The translations under genes and the position numbers were made by a program. Below are positions 1 through 7,578 of a DNA stretch of 64,000 nucleotides, one piece after another (positions within the stretch are counted from its first letter, which is position 1; the number at the start of each line of letters is the position of its first letter). The notes beneath the pieces are model-generated. The model worked only from the letters and a program-made list of their open reading frames with translations, made no database searches and had not been told where the DNA came from. Source of the stretch: Piscinibacter lacus. Its GTDB lineage: Bacteria > Pseudomonadota > Gammaproteobacteria > Burkholderiales > Burkholderiaceae_C. The stretch spans positions 806,001-870,000 of the forward strand of contig NZ_JAERRA010000001.1 of assembly GCF_016735685.1 (NCBI RefSeq), read 5' to 3'.

Positions 1-293
1 ACGCTGCCCATGCCGCCTTCGCCCAGCGCATGTTCCAGGGTGTAGGCGCCGAGGGTCTGGCCGCCTCGGGCTGCGGCGCCCCCGCCCAGGGCCGGCTGGT
101 CGAGGAAGCCTTCGGCATCCAGCGCCGCCAGTTCGTTGAGCAGGGCGGCAAGCTCCTCGGCCTCTGCACCCTGGCCGGCGGCGCGCAGGGCATCGAGATG
201 CGCGGCCCGCGCGGCCAGGTCCAGGTCGAGCAGCATGTCGATCCGGGCCGACAGTTCGGCCCAGCGGGCGGGGTCCGGCGGGCTCGGGCTCAA
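1..293 (-). CDS. Serine/threonine protein kinase, N-terminal part (cut by window edge)
   Basis: Only the first ~97 residues lie in the window; the gene continues beyond base 1. Reverse-strand translation gives an Ala/Leu-rich stretch of about 80 residues followed by LGAYTLEHALGEGGMGSV. That matches the glycine-rich ATP loop (GxGxxG) opening a Hanks-type Ser/Thr kinase domain. The likely start is a TTG at 293 whose last two bases overlap the TGA of the upstream sigma gene; an ATG at 236 is the alternative, and neither has a clear ribosome binding site. The tight junction indicates one operon and translational coupling. Known biology: ECF factors of this type are commonly paired with such kinases, which phosphorylate the sigma factor. 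Everything past the glycine loop is unseen. Confidence 0.72.
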   Translation of the reverse strand, partial: MSPSPPDPARWAELSARIDMLLDLDLAARAAHLDALRAAGQGAEAEELAALLNELAALDAEGFLDQPALGGGAAARGGQTLGAYTLEHALGEGGMGS

Positions 294-847
294 GCGCGCA
301 GCGACATCGCCAGGAAGAGCCGCGCCTTCTGCCAGTCGCGCTGCACGGTGCGTTCGGTCACGCCCAGACCGGCGGCGATCTCGGCCTCGCTCAGGCCGCC
401 GAAATAGCGCAGCTCGACGACCTGGGCCTGGCGCGGGTCGACCGCGGCCAGGCTGTCCAGGGCCTCATGCACCCGCAGCAGTTCCTCGTCCTGCGCGCCG
501 ATCTGCTCGACATGCTGGGTGTCCAGCGGCACATGCTCGATGCCGCCACCGCGGCGCTGCGTCTGCCGCGTGCGCACCAGGTCGACCACCACGCTGCGCA
601 TCGCGCGGGCGGCGTAGGCAAAGAAGTGCTTGCGGTCGGCGAAGGCCGGCATGTCCTGCATCTTCAGCCGCAGGAAGGATTCGTGGACCAAGGAAGTCGT
701 GTCCAGCAGGGTCATCGCGCCGGCATCGCGCACCCGGCTGCGGGCGAGCTGGCGCAGCTCGGCATACAGCTTGGTGTAGAGCCGTTCGGCGGCTTCGGGG
801 TCGCCGTCGCCAGCTTCGCGCAGCAGGAGGGTGAGGTCGGCGGCCAT
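290..847 (-). CDS. ECF RNA polymerase sigma factor, kinase-linked (ECF43-like)
   Basis: A 185-residue sigma-70 family regulator. Region 2 lies in about residues 5-85 (YTKLYAELRQLAR, then SLVHESFLRLKMQ). Region 4 near residues 150-182 carries a helix-turn-helix (LSEAEIAAGLGVTERTVQ). Length and these signatures fit the TIGR02999 'Sig-70_X6' group. No anti-sigma gene is visible; the kinase gene overlaps its stop codon instead, so control by phosphorylation is the natural expectation (inference). The ATG at 847 was chosen because the 46 residues upstream of it in the same frame look like translated intergenic DNA. Confidence 0.88.
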   Translation of the reverse strand: MAADLTLLLREAGDGDPEAAERLYTKLYAELRQLARSRVRDAGAMTLLDTTSLVHESFLRLKMQDMPAFADRKHFFAYAARAMRSVVVDLVRTRQTQRRGGGIEHVPLDTQHVEQIGAQDEELLRVHEALDSLAAVDPRQAQVVELRYFGGLSEAEIAAGLGVTERTVQRDWQKARLFLAMSLRA

Positions 848-1005
848 GGAGGAACGACGTCGGGACAAGGTCCGCGGATGCATCAGTCTAGTGCGCACCC
901 CCATTCTTGGGGGGGTTGTCGTGTTTCCCGTCGGCTTCCCGTTTGAGCAAGGGAGAAGCGCTGCGTGTGCTTCCCGAGCCCCCAACCGCCCCGAGGACCC
1001 CGACC

Positions 1006-1866
1006 ATGGACAAGATCGTTGTGCAAGCCGATCGCGACGCGCTGTACCAGCGCCTGGGCCTGCCCGGGGTGCCAGCCCGACCGGTGGCTTGGCTGGACCA
1101 GTTCCCCCCGACCGACGAGCGACTTCCCTCCGAGGCCATGCCCGCGCCCTCGGGCGATGCCGGCCGCGCGCCGCGCGTGCTGCTGCACAGCCTCCAGGGC
1201 GGCGTGGGCCTGAGCACCCTGGCCGTCGGCCTGGCCAGCCAGTTGGCGCGGGCCGGCCTCCAGGCCCGTCTGCTCGACCTGGGCCGCCAGGGGCAGGCCA
1301 GCTTCTATTTTCAGGAGATCGAGCCGCTGCCCGGTCACGATGCGGCCTGGCTCGATGGCCGGCGCTTCGGTCGGCGGCTGGGGGTGATCTGCCCGCCGGC
1401 AGCGCAGCCGCCCGGCTTCGACACCCTGGCCCTGCGCTGCCAGCAGGTCTTTGGCGAGGGCGCGGAGCAGAGCTTCCTCGTGGCCGATCTGCCCGCGGCC
1501 GGGCATGCCCATGCGCAGGCCCTGCTGGCCCAGGTCGATCTGGCGGTGATCCCGCTGCGGCCCGACCTCTTCGCCCTGCAAGCGGCCGACCGCATGCTGC
1601 GCCTTGTCGAGGCCGTCCGCGCCCCGGCGCTCTTCGTGCTCAACGGCTTCAACCCCGAGCTGCGCGCCCAGCGCAGCGTGCAGACCGCCTTGCACGATCT
1701 GCTGGGCAAGCGCCTGCTGGACGCAACCCTGCCCCAGGACCCGGGCCTGGCCGATCGCCACATGGCCTGCGAGCCGCTGGAGGCCGCCCTTTATCGCAGC
1801 GTCGGCTTCCAGGCCCTCTATGCCCGCTGCGCGCTGGCGGCCATGCGCCGCATGGCGCATCTCTGA
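1006..1866 (+). CDS. BcsQ/MinD-like ParA-family ATPase with altered P-loop
   Basis: A 286-residue cytosolic protein of the deviant-Walker (ParA/MinD/BcsQ) class. The nucleotide loop near residues 66-73 reads QGGVGLST. Both lysines of the MinD consensus KGGVGKT are absent, as is also usual in BcsQ/YhjQ proteins, which have GGVGTT. Downstream pieces fit the fold: LARLLDLGRQGQ-like beta-2 region, VADLPAAGH, and LAVIPLRPD. BcsQ helps localise cellulose synthase at the pole, but no bcs gene is present here. It is followed after 15 bases by a tiny membrane protein gene. ATP binding cannot be assumed. Fold assignment is fairly safe; the role is unknown. Confidence 0.68.
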   Translation: MDKIVVQADRDALYQRLGLPGVPARPVAWLDQFPPTDERLPSEAMPAPSGDAGRAPRVLLHSLQGGVGLSTLAVGLASQLARAGLQARLLDLGRQGQASFYFQEIEPLPGHDAAWLDGRRFGRRLGVICPPAAQPPGFDTLALRCQQVFGEGAEQSFLVADLPAAGHAHAQALLAQVDLAVIPLRPDLFALQAADRMLRLVEAVRAPALFVLNGFNPELRAQRSVQTALHDLLGKRLLDATLPQDPGLADRHMACEPLEAALYRSVGFQALYARCALAAMRRMAHL

Positions 1867-1881
1867 CCTTTGCCCTTTTTC

Positions 1882-2088
1882 ATGGCCCTCGGCATTCATT
1901 CCCTGATCGTCCTGGCCGCGCTGCTTGCCGCCCCGGCACCGCATGCGGCCGACCCGCTCGCGCAGCCCGCGCATGGCGCCGAGCCACTTGCCCGTCCGGC
2001 ACAAGATAGCGAGGCCGGCTCGGTTGGACTGCTGCTGCTCGGCCTGCTGGCCGTAGGCGGCCTCCTGCTGGTCCGCCGGCGGGAGTGA
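1882..2088 (+). CDS. Small secreted/membrane protein with signal peptide and C-terminal TM-RRR tail
   Basis: A 68-residue product. It has an N-terminal signal-like hydrophobic stretch ending near AAPAPHA, a short repetitive linker with two copies of (D/E)PLA(Q/R)PA, and a C-terminal tail GSVGLLLLGLLAVGGLLLV followed by RRRE. The layout (signal peptide, short linker, hydrophobic helix, basic end) resembles C-terminal sorting tails, but there is no PEP motif. A TTG at 1870 would add four residues. It follows the BcsQ-like gene closely and precedes a PEP-CTERM gene. No family recognised; it could also be a simple bitopic peptide. Confidence 0.5.
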   Translation: MALGIHSLIVLAALLAAPAPHAADPLAQPAHGAEPLARPAQDSEAGSVGLLLLGLLAVGGLLLVRRRE

Positions 2089-2240
2089 CCGTCTCCCCTG
2101 AACGAGGGGGGTTCCAGCCTCCGATATCGATGGTGCTGCGTAACAACGACAACGTAAGTCGTTACGACACGCCACCCTGTACGCCCGGGTCCGGAGGCTT
2201 GTTCCTCCTGCCCCGCCGACTTCTCCAACCGACTGCCCCC

Positions 2241-2966
2241 ATGCCCATCCTCCGTGCGCTCACCCTGGCCCTGCTGGGCCTTCCGGCCTTGGCCTCCGCC
2301 CAGCTTGTCACCACCGCCTACACCGACCGCGGCAGCTTCGAAGCCGCCGCCGGCACCGTGATCCAGCAGGACTTCAACGGCTACACCAGCGACATCGACC
2401 TGCGCAGCACTGCCTTCGACTTCGGCGATTTCTCGGTCCGCGGCCTGGGTGATGGACAGCGTGACGATGCCGGTGCCGATCGCAACTACCTCGATGCCCC
2501 CGTCTTCGCGCCGGCCAACATCGTGGGCGGCCTGCCGGTGTTCAACAGTGCGCACCTGAACCTGCTGGTCAAGTCCTCCTCGCTGCTCTCGCCGACCACG
2601 TCCAAGGTGAGCTTCGAGTTCGACAGCCCGCTGCTGGCCTTCGGCGCCAACCTGGCCGGCATCAACTCGCTGCTGGGTTCGGGCGTGAAGATCCAGGTCG
2701 ACGGCATCGACCTCGCCGCCCAGCCGATGAGCACCGCCGGCCAGCCCAGCGACATCCAGTTCTTCGGCTTCACCTCGACCACCGGCTTCACCAAGGTCGA
2801 GTTCCTGAGCGACGGCAGCCTGCTCGTGCCGCATGTGCCCTTCCTGCTCGACAACCTTGTCTACGCCCAGGCGCCGGTGCTGAGCCCGGTGCCCGAGCCC
2901 GAAACCTACGCTCTGATACTCGGCGGCCTGGGCCTGCTGGCCGCCCTGCGCCGTCGCCGCGCCTGA
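2241..2966 (+). CDS. PEP-CTERM sorting domain protein, exported
   Basis: A 241-residue protein with a Sec signal peptide (cleavage near ASA-Q, residues 18-21) and a beta-rich body. It ends in a classic PEP-CTERM tail: VPEPETYALILGG, a Gly/Leu transmembrane stretch, then RRRR. Such proteins are recognised at the PEP motif by exosortase and released to the exopolysaccharide matrix. A matching exosortase-B gene lies in this window at 43298-44206. The ATG at 2241 was chosen because it directly precedes the signal peptide. A Rho-independent terminator follows at 3023-3046. The body contains no enzymatic motif I recognise, so its surface role is unknown. Confidence 0.86.
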   Translation: MPILRALTLALLGLPALASAQLVTTAYTDRGSFEAAAGTVIQQDFNGYTSDIDLRSTAFDFGDFSVRGLGDGQRDDAGADRNYLDAPVFAPANIVGGLPVFNSAHLNLLVKSSSLLSPTTSKVSFEFDSPLLAFGANLAGINSLLGSGVKIQVDGIDLAAQPMSTAGQPSDIQFFGFTSTTGFTKVEFLSDGSLLVPHVPFLLDNLVYAQAPVLSPVPEPETYALILGGLGLLAALRRRRA

Positions 2967-3022
2967 GCGGCTGAGGACGCCTGCCCGGCGTCCGGCCCCT
3001 GCCCCGCACGGCTTGCGCCGAC

Positions 3023-3046
3023 AGCCCCGCCCCGGCGGGGCTTTTT
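3023..3046 (+). terminator. Rho-independent terminator after the PEP-CTERM gene
   Basis: A perfect 8-bp stem AGCCCCGC/GCGGGGCT with loop CCCG is followed by TTTTT, 56 bases after the PEP-CTERM stop. It separates that gene from bioF and argues against an upstream bioF start at 3048, which would abut the T-run. Confidence 0.82.
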
Positions 3047-3095
3047 CATGCCCGGCTGGACAATGGCGGCGCCGCCTCCCCAGTCCCGCCTGCCC

Positions 3096-4289
3096 ATGCC
3101 CACCCCCGATGCCGCGCTCGCGCCCGAACTGGACGACTGGATCGCCCAGGGCTTGCAGCGCCGCCGCCGTGCGGTGCGACCGGTGCCCGGATCGGGCGGC
3201 GTGCGGCTGCTGGTCGACGGCATTGAGTGCCTGGCCTTCTGCAGCAACGACTACCTGGGCCTGGCCCAGCATCCGGCGCTGATCGCCGCCGCGCAGGCGG
3301 CCACCGCCGGCTTCGGTGCCGGCGCAACGGCCTCGCCCATGGTCTGCGGCCACAGCGAGGCGCAGGCCGCGCTGGAGACCGAACTGGCTGCCTTCCTCGG
3401 CCGGCCGCGCGCGCTCTACTTCTACGCCGGCTATGCGGCCAACCTGGGCGCGCTGCCGGCCCTGGTCGGGCGCGGGGATGTGATCGTCTCCGACCGCCTG
3501 AACCATGCTTGCCTGATCGACGGTGCGCGGCTTTCCGGCGCCACCGTGCGGCGGGTGCCGCATGCCGACCTGGCGGCGGTCGATGCCGCCCTTGCCGGGG
3601 CGGCCGGCGCGCGGCGGCGGCTGGTGGTCGTCGACGCCGTCTTCAGCATGGACGGCGACCTGGCCGACCTGCCCGCCCTGCTGGCCCTGTGCGAGACGCA
3701 TGACGCCTGGCTCTACATCGACGATGCGCACGGCCTGGGCGTGCTCGGCCCGCGCGGCCAGGGCAGCGTGGCGCATTGGGGTCTGGACGGTGCGCCCTGC
3801 CTGGAGCGGCTCATCCACATGGCCACCCTGGGCAAGGCCGCGGGCGTCGCCGGCGGCGTGATCGCCGGCAGCGAGACCGTGATCGAGTGGCTGCTGCAAC
3901 GGGCGCGCACCTACATGTTCGCCACCGCCGCGCCGCCCGCCACCTGCGCCGCGCTGCGCGTGGCGCTGCGCCTGATCGCCGAGGAGCCGCAGCGCCGCAG
4001 CCAACTCGTCCTGCTGCGCGAGCGCCTGCGCGCCGGCTTGCAGGGCCTGCCCTGGCAACTGGCGCCGTCCGACACGGCCATCCAGCCGCTCATCGTGGGC
4101 GACAGCGCTGCCGCCCTGGCCCTGTCGGCTGCGCTGGAGACGCGCGGCCTCTGGGTTCCGGCCATCCGCCCGCCCACCGTGCCCGAGGGCAGCGCCCGGC
4201 TGCGCATCACCCTGAGCGCCGCGCACGGCCTGGACGATGTCGACCGACTGAGCCTCGCCCTGCAGGCTCTGGCCGCCGCCCAGGCTTGA
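3096..4289 (+). CDS. bioF: 8-amino-7-oxononanoate synthase (biotin biosynthesis)
   Basis: A 397-residue PLP enzyme of the alpha-oxoamine synthase family. It condenses pimeloyl-ACP (or -CoA) with L-alanine to give 7-keto-8-aminopelargonate in biotin synthesis. Visible signatures: [10 protein letters not shown] near 48-57, VCGHSEAQ near 83-90, VFSMDGD near 182-188, YIDDAHGLG near 207-215, and the Schiff-base lysine in [10 protein letters not shown] (Lys247). Length is normal for BioF. An in-frame ATG at 3048 sits right on the upstream terminator, so 3096 is preferred. No other bio gene is adjacent; a hydrolase gene follows after 12 bases. A different alpha-oxoamine synthase (Kbl, HemA) is less likely because of the biotin-type N-terminus. 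Confidence 0.87.
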   Translation: MPTPDAALAPELDDWIAQGLQRRRRAVRPVPGSGGVRLLVDGIECLAFCSNDYLGLAQHPALIAAAQAATAGFGAGATASPMVCGHSEAQAALETELAAFLGRPRALYFYAGYAANLGALPALVGRGDVIVSDRLNHACLIDGARLSGATVRRVPHADLAAVDAALAGAAGARRRLVVVDAVFSMDGDLADLPALLALCETHDAWLYIDDAHGLGVLGPRGQGSVAHWGLDGAPCLERLIHMATLGKAAGVAGGVIAGSETVIEWLLQRARTYMFATAAPPATCAALRVALRLIAEEPQRRSQLVLLRERLRAGLQGLPWQLAPSDTAIQPLIVGDSAAALALSAALETRGLWVPAIRPPTVPEGSARLRITLSAAHGLDDVDRLSLALQALAAAQA

Positions 4290-4301
4290 GCCGACGCTGC
4301 C

Positions 4302-5414
4302 ATGGACGCCCGCCGCCGTCGCCTCAGCCTGGCCCTGCCGCTGGCCGCACTGGGCCGGCCCGCCGCCGCCGAGCCAGCCGGCCAGCTGCCGGCCGACCCC
4401 GGCGGGCCCGGCCCCTGGGCCCGCGGCCGCATCGACCTGGACCTGCCCGCCGACGCGTCGCAAGGCAGCCGCCCGCTCGCCCTGGCCTTGCACCAGCCGC
4501 TGGACGCGCCGCCCGGCCCGCGGCCGCTGCTGCTCGTCTCGCACGGCGCCGGGGGCGACCGCGACAGCCACCGCGCCCAGGCCGAGCACCTGGCCTCGCA
4601 CGGCTTCGTCGTGGCCTGCGTCGAGCATCCGGCCAGCGGCCCGGCCCGGCTGCGCCGGGGCGGTCGCCTGCGGGCGAATCTGGCCGCCATGACGCGCGAT
4701 GCCGAGGAGGTGCTCGGCCGGCCGCAGGACCTGCGCCGCGTGCTGGACCGCCTGCTCGCCGGCACCCTGGAGGTCTCCGGCCCCGTGCCGCGCATCGACC
4801 CGGCGCGGATCGCCGCCCTCGGCCACAGCTTCGGCGCCGCCACCGTGCTGATGCTGGCCGGCGCGCGGGTCGCGCTCGACGTGCTCCAGCCGCCGCAAGC
4901 CGGCGCGCCGGGCTTCGGGCCGGACCGCTTCGAGCCGCGGCTGCGCACGGTGATCGCGCTGTCGCCGCAGGCCGAGGCGCCCCCCTTCTTCCGTCCCGGC
5001 AGCTTTGCCAGCCTGCGCTGCCCGGTGCTGGGCCTGAGCGGCAGCCGCGATGCCAGCCAGGGCGAGATCGGCCCCGAGGACCGCCGCGCCGCCTTCGACC
5101 GTTGGCCGGTCGATGGCAGCCGGCATGGCCTGGTCTGGATCGAGGGCGCAGCCCACCTCGACTTCGCCGACGACGGCGCGCTGCCGACCGCGCCGCGCCC
5201 CCGCCTGCGCCGCGAGGCCGCCCGGGCGCCCAGCGCACCCGGCCCCCTGGCGCGCGCCCGCGAGGCGGTGCAGCCGCTGGTCCGCGCGGCCTGCCTGCTG
5301 CATCTGCGCGATCGGCTCTTCGACGATGCCCAGGCCCGAGCCCGCCTCGGTGCCCCCGGCCTGACGCCCTGGCTGGGCGGTATGGCGCGCGGGGTCGAGG
5401 TGCTGCGGCGCTAG
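4302..5414 (+). CDS. Alpha/beta hydrolase, probably exported (PAF-acetylhydrolase/dienelactone hydrolase-like)
   Basis: A 370-residue protein with a basic, weakly hydrophobic N-terminus (RRRRLSLALPLAALG) that may be a signal peptide. The catalytic machinery is clear: oxyanion segment LLLVSHGAGGDRDSH near residues 77-90, nucleophile elbow GHSFGA (Ser176), and a late His in EGAAHLDF. The pattern resembles predicted dienelactone hydrolases and bacterial PAF-acetylhydrolase-like esterases. It starts 12 bases after bioF, so the two are probably cotranscribed. A BioH-like demethylase role would be tempting, but the fold details and likely export argue against it. Substrate unknown. Confidence 0.72.
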   Translation: MDARRRRLSLALPLAALGRPAAAEPAGQLPADPGGPGPWARGRIDLDLPADASQGSRPLALALHQPLDAPPGPRPLLLVSHGAGGDRDSHRAQAEHLASHGFVVACVEHPASGPARLRRGGRLRANLAAMTRDAEEVLGRPQDLRRVLDRLLAGTLEVSGPVPRIDPARIAALGHSFGAATVLMLAGARVALDVLQPPQAGAPGFGPDRFEPRLRTVIALSPQAEAPPFFRPGSFASLRCPVLGLSGSRDASQGEIGPEDRRAAFDRWPVDGSRHGLVWIEGAAHLDFADDGALPTAPRPRLRREAARAPSAPGPLARAREAVQPLVRAACLLHLRDRLFDDAQARARLGAPGLTPWLGGMARGVEVLRR

Positions 5415-5486
5415 CGGCAAATCCCGGCGCTGCGGCGGGAAGGCCGCTCTTCCTACACTGCGCGCCCACCCTCACGATGGACTGCC

Positions 5487-5906
5487 ATGACGATCCGCCA
5501 CGTGCTTTGTCTCGCCGTGCTCGGCGCATCTGCCCTCGGGGCGGCCCAGGCCGCGCCGCCGCTGCCCTACAAGACCGTCGCCGAGGCGCTGGCGGCGCTG
5601 TCGGCCAAGGACGGCGCGATCAAGACCGAGGCCGAGGGCTGGGTCACGGTGACGGAGCCGGTCGAAGGGGTGCAGTGGAGCTTCGTGCCGCCGACGCATG
5701 GGGCCTACCCCAGCATGGTCCGGCGCAGCATCGCGCGCCCGCCGGGCGAGCCGGCGCGTGTCGAGATGGCGACGATCTGCGAAGCCTCGGCCAGTGCCTG
5801 CACGGCGCTGGCGCAGGAGTTCGAGGCGCAGAACAGCCGCTTCGAGCAGTACGTGCGCAGCCGCGGCCGCAAGCCGCCGCCCGGCGCGGCGCCGGGCACG
5901 CCCTGA
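5487..5906 (+). CDS. Small secreted protein of unknown function
   Basis: A 139-residue protein with a convincing Sec signal peptide (residues 1-23, cleavage after AAQA-A). The mature part carries VTEPVEGVQWSFVPP, two cysteines (ATICEASASACTAL) that could form a disulfide, and a Gly/Pro-rich basic end. I recognise no family. It lies between the hydrolase gene and the convergent viaA. Codon use is like its neighbours, so it looks like a resident gene. Confidence 0.7.
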   Translation: MTIRHVLCLAVLGASALGAAQAAPPLPYKTVAEALAALSAKDGAIKTEAEGWVTVTEPVEGVQWSFVPPTHGAYPSMVRRSIARPPGEPARVEMATICEASASACTALAQEFEAQNSRFEQYVRSRGRKPPPGAAPGTP

Positions 5907-5919
5907 GCCGGGCTTGAGC

Positions 5920-5944
5920 GCCGCAGGCCGCCCGGGCCTGCGGC
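5920..5944. terminator. Hairpin between convergent genes, possible shared terminator
   Basis: A 9-bp perfect stem GCCGCAGGC/GCCTGCGGC with a 7-base loop lies in the 44-base gap between the small secreted protein gene and viaA, which converge. No T-run on either strand, so termination is inferred only from strength and position. Confidence 0.4.
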
Positions 5945-5950
5945 ACGGCA

Positions 5951-7546
5951 TCAGCCGCGCAGCGGCGGGCGGGTGGGCGATCCCGGATCGTCGCCCCCGC
6001 CCTGGGCGGCCAGCCCGCGCTTGGCGCGTTCGCTGAGCGCGTTCGGAAAGTACAGCGCGGTCAGGCTCTTGCTGTGCACCGGCGAGTGGCCGCCGGCCTG
6101 GGCGGCCGGGTCGGGATGGTGGCGGCGCCAGTCGCGCACCCAGTGCAGCTCGTCGCACAGTTCCAGCAGGCCCAGCGTCTCGCGGTCGCCGACGAGCAGG
6201 CCGCAGACCTTCAGGCCCAGCGCGGCCCGGGCCTGATCCAGCGCATCGAGCGTGGCGGCAGTGCAGCCGAACTCGCCATCGCTCACCACCAGCAGGTCGG
6301 CCTGCTGCCAGCCCGCGGCCTGCACGCGCTGCAGGGCGGTGGTGATGGGCTGGGCCAGGTCGGTGCCGCCGTCGAAGGACTGGCCGATGAAGTCCAGCAG
6401 CGCGTCCAGTCCCTGGGCATCGAAGCCCAGGCGGTGCTCCAGCACCTCGCCCGCGCCGCCGAAGGCCAGCACATGGCAGCCGCGGCCCTCGCGGCGGGCG
6501 ACCCGCGCGGCTTCCAGCACGACGGCCTTGGCCACGCGCTCGGGCGCGCCGCGCATCGAGCCCGAGGTGTCGACGCAGACCAGCATGGGCCCGCGCGCGG
6601 CCGGTGGCGGGGCCGCCTGCGCGGCGGCGGCCACCCACTGATCGGGCGCGCCGGGCCGCGGCTCGGGCCAGACCGCGGCTTCGTCCCAGACCATCAGCCG
6701 CGATTCCGCCAGCCGCGCCCGCCACAGGCGGTGCAGCAGCGGATGGCCGAACTGCGCGGCCTCGGCCGGCAGCATGCGGGCCAGATCGCGGCCGGGGCGC
6801 ACGCCGGTGATCTCGCCCGGCGCGCCGGGCAGGCGGGTGTCGACCGCCGCGCCGCGCCGCCGCCGGGGCGATTCGGCCTGCGGCTGGGACTGCGGCGGGC
6901 TGGCATCCGGACGCTGCCGGCCGAGGCGGGCGATCAGCGCGGCCAGCTCGGTCTGGCGCCGCATCAGGGCCATCAGGTCGCGCGCCTCGTGCAGTTCGCG
7001 GCGGCGGAGCTGGCCGGCCAGGCCATCCCATTCCAGCTCGCCGAGTTCGCCCAGGTCCTTCAGCAGGCCGAGCAGGTCGGCCAGGTCGGCGCCCAGGGTC
7101 TCCCACTCGGCGCGGAAGGCCGCGACCATGGCGGCGATGGCCTCGTCACGCGACTGGCCGGCCGGCCGGTCGATCAGTGTGTCCAGATGCCACAGCGCCG
7201 TGCGCAGCACCTGTTCCGCCACGGCGGGCAGCGCGCGGGCGGCCTCGGGCAGACCGAGCGTACCGAAGGCCGCGCGCAGCGGCGTCACCGCCTCGGCATC
7301 GCCGAGCAGGGCCTCGGCCGGTGGCAGCTCGCCCGCCAGCAGGGCCGCGCGCCAGGCGGGCAACTCGGCCAGGCGCGGCGCGGGCCGGCCGCTGGAATTG
7401 ATCAGGGCCGGCAGCCACAGCTCGCGCGGCAGCGCGGCCACGTCTGACCAGGGCCGGTCGGCGAAGCCGGGCGCGGCCGGGGGGCCCTCGGCGCCGGCTG
7501 CGGAGGCAGGCGCTTCAGGCCAGGCGGATGAGGGCAGGGCGCTCAT
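5951..7546 (-). CDS. viaA: VWA-domain protein ViaA, partner of RavA
   Basis: A 531-residue protein with a helical N-terminal half and a C-terminal von Willebrand A domain. The MIDAS site is plain: DTSGS (residues 326-330) with downstream GGTDL and VVSDGEF. Close downstream location after a RavA-type ATPase gene (33-base gap) and similar length to E. coli ViaA (483 aa) support the assignment. In E. coli the pair acts as a chaperone-like system linked to respiratory complexes (Nuo, Frd) and modulates aminoglycoside uptake. The start at 7546 gives the residues MSALPSSAW; upstream codons belong to the intergenic gap. Converges with the small secreted protein gene. Confidence 0.84.
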   Translation of the reverse strand: MSALPSSAWPEAPASAAGAEGPPAAPGFADRPWSDVAALPRELWLPALINSSGRPAPRLAELPAWRAALLAGELPPAEALLGDAEAVTPLRAAFGTLGLPEAARALPAVAEQVLRTALWHLDTLIDRPAGQSRDEAIAAMVAAFRAEWETLGADLADLLGLLKDLGELGELEWDGLAGQLRRRELHEARDLMALMRRQTELAALIARLGRQRPDASPPQSQPQAESPRRRRGAAVDTRLPGAPGEITGVRPGRDLARMLPAEAAQFGHPLLHRLWRARLAESRLMVWDEAAVWPEPRPGAPDQWVAAAAQAAPPPAARGPMLVCVDTSGSMRGAPERVAKAVVLEAARVARREGRGCHVLAFGGAGEVLEHRLGFDAQGLDALLDFIGQSFDGGTDLAQPITTALQRVQAAGWQQADLLVVSDGEFGCTAATLDALDQARAALGLKVCGLLVGDRETLGLLELCDELHWVRDWRRHHPDPAAQAGGHSPVHSKSLTALYFPNALSERAKRGLAAQGGGDDPGSPTRPPLRG

Positions 7547-7578
7547 GCCGGCACGCGTGGGCTGCGTCTCACGCCCCT

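Noticed and set aside
897..917. CCCCC-ATTCTT-GGGGG hairpin between the sigma gene and the BcsQ-like gene as a terminator or operator
   Set aside because: Short homopolymer pairing, no T-run, lies between divergent starts; too weak to assign a role.
3048..3095. Upstream bioF start at 3048
   Set aside because: It begins two bases after a terminator T-run; the ATG at 3096 gives a family-like N-terminus.
1896..5420. Reverse-strand open frame of about 1170 codons opposite the PEP-CTERM, bioF and hydrolase genes
   Set aside because: Gln/Ala/Gly/Arg-rich translation typical of antisense frames in high-GC DNA; the opposite strand holds recognisable genes throughout.
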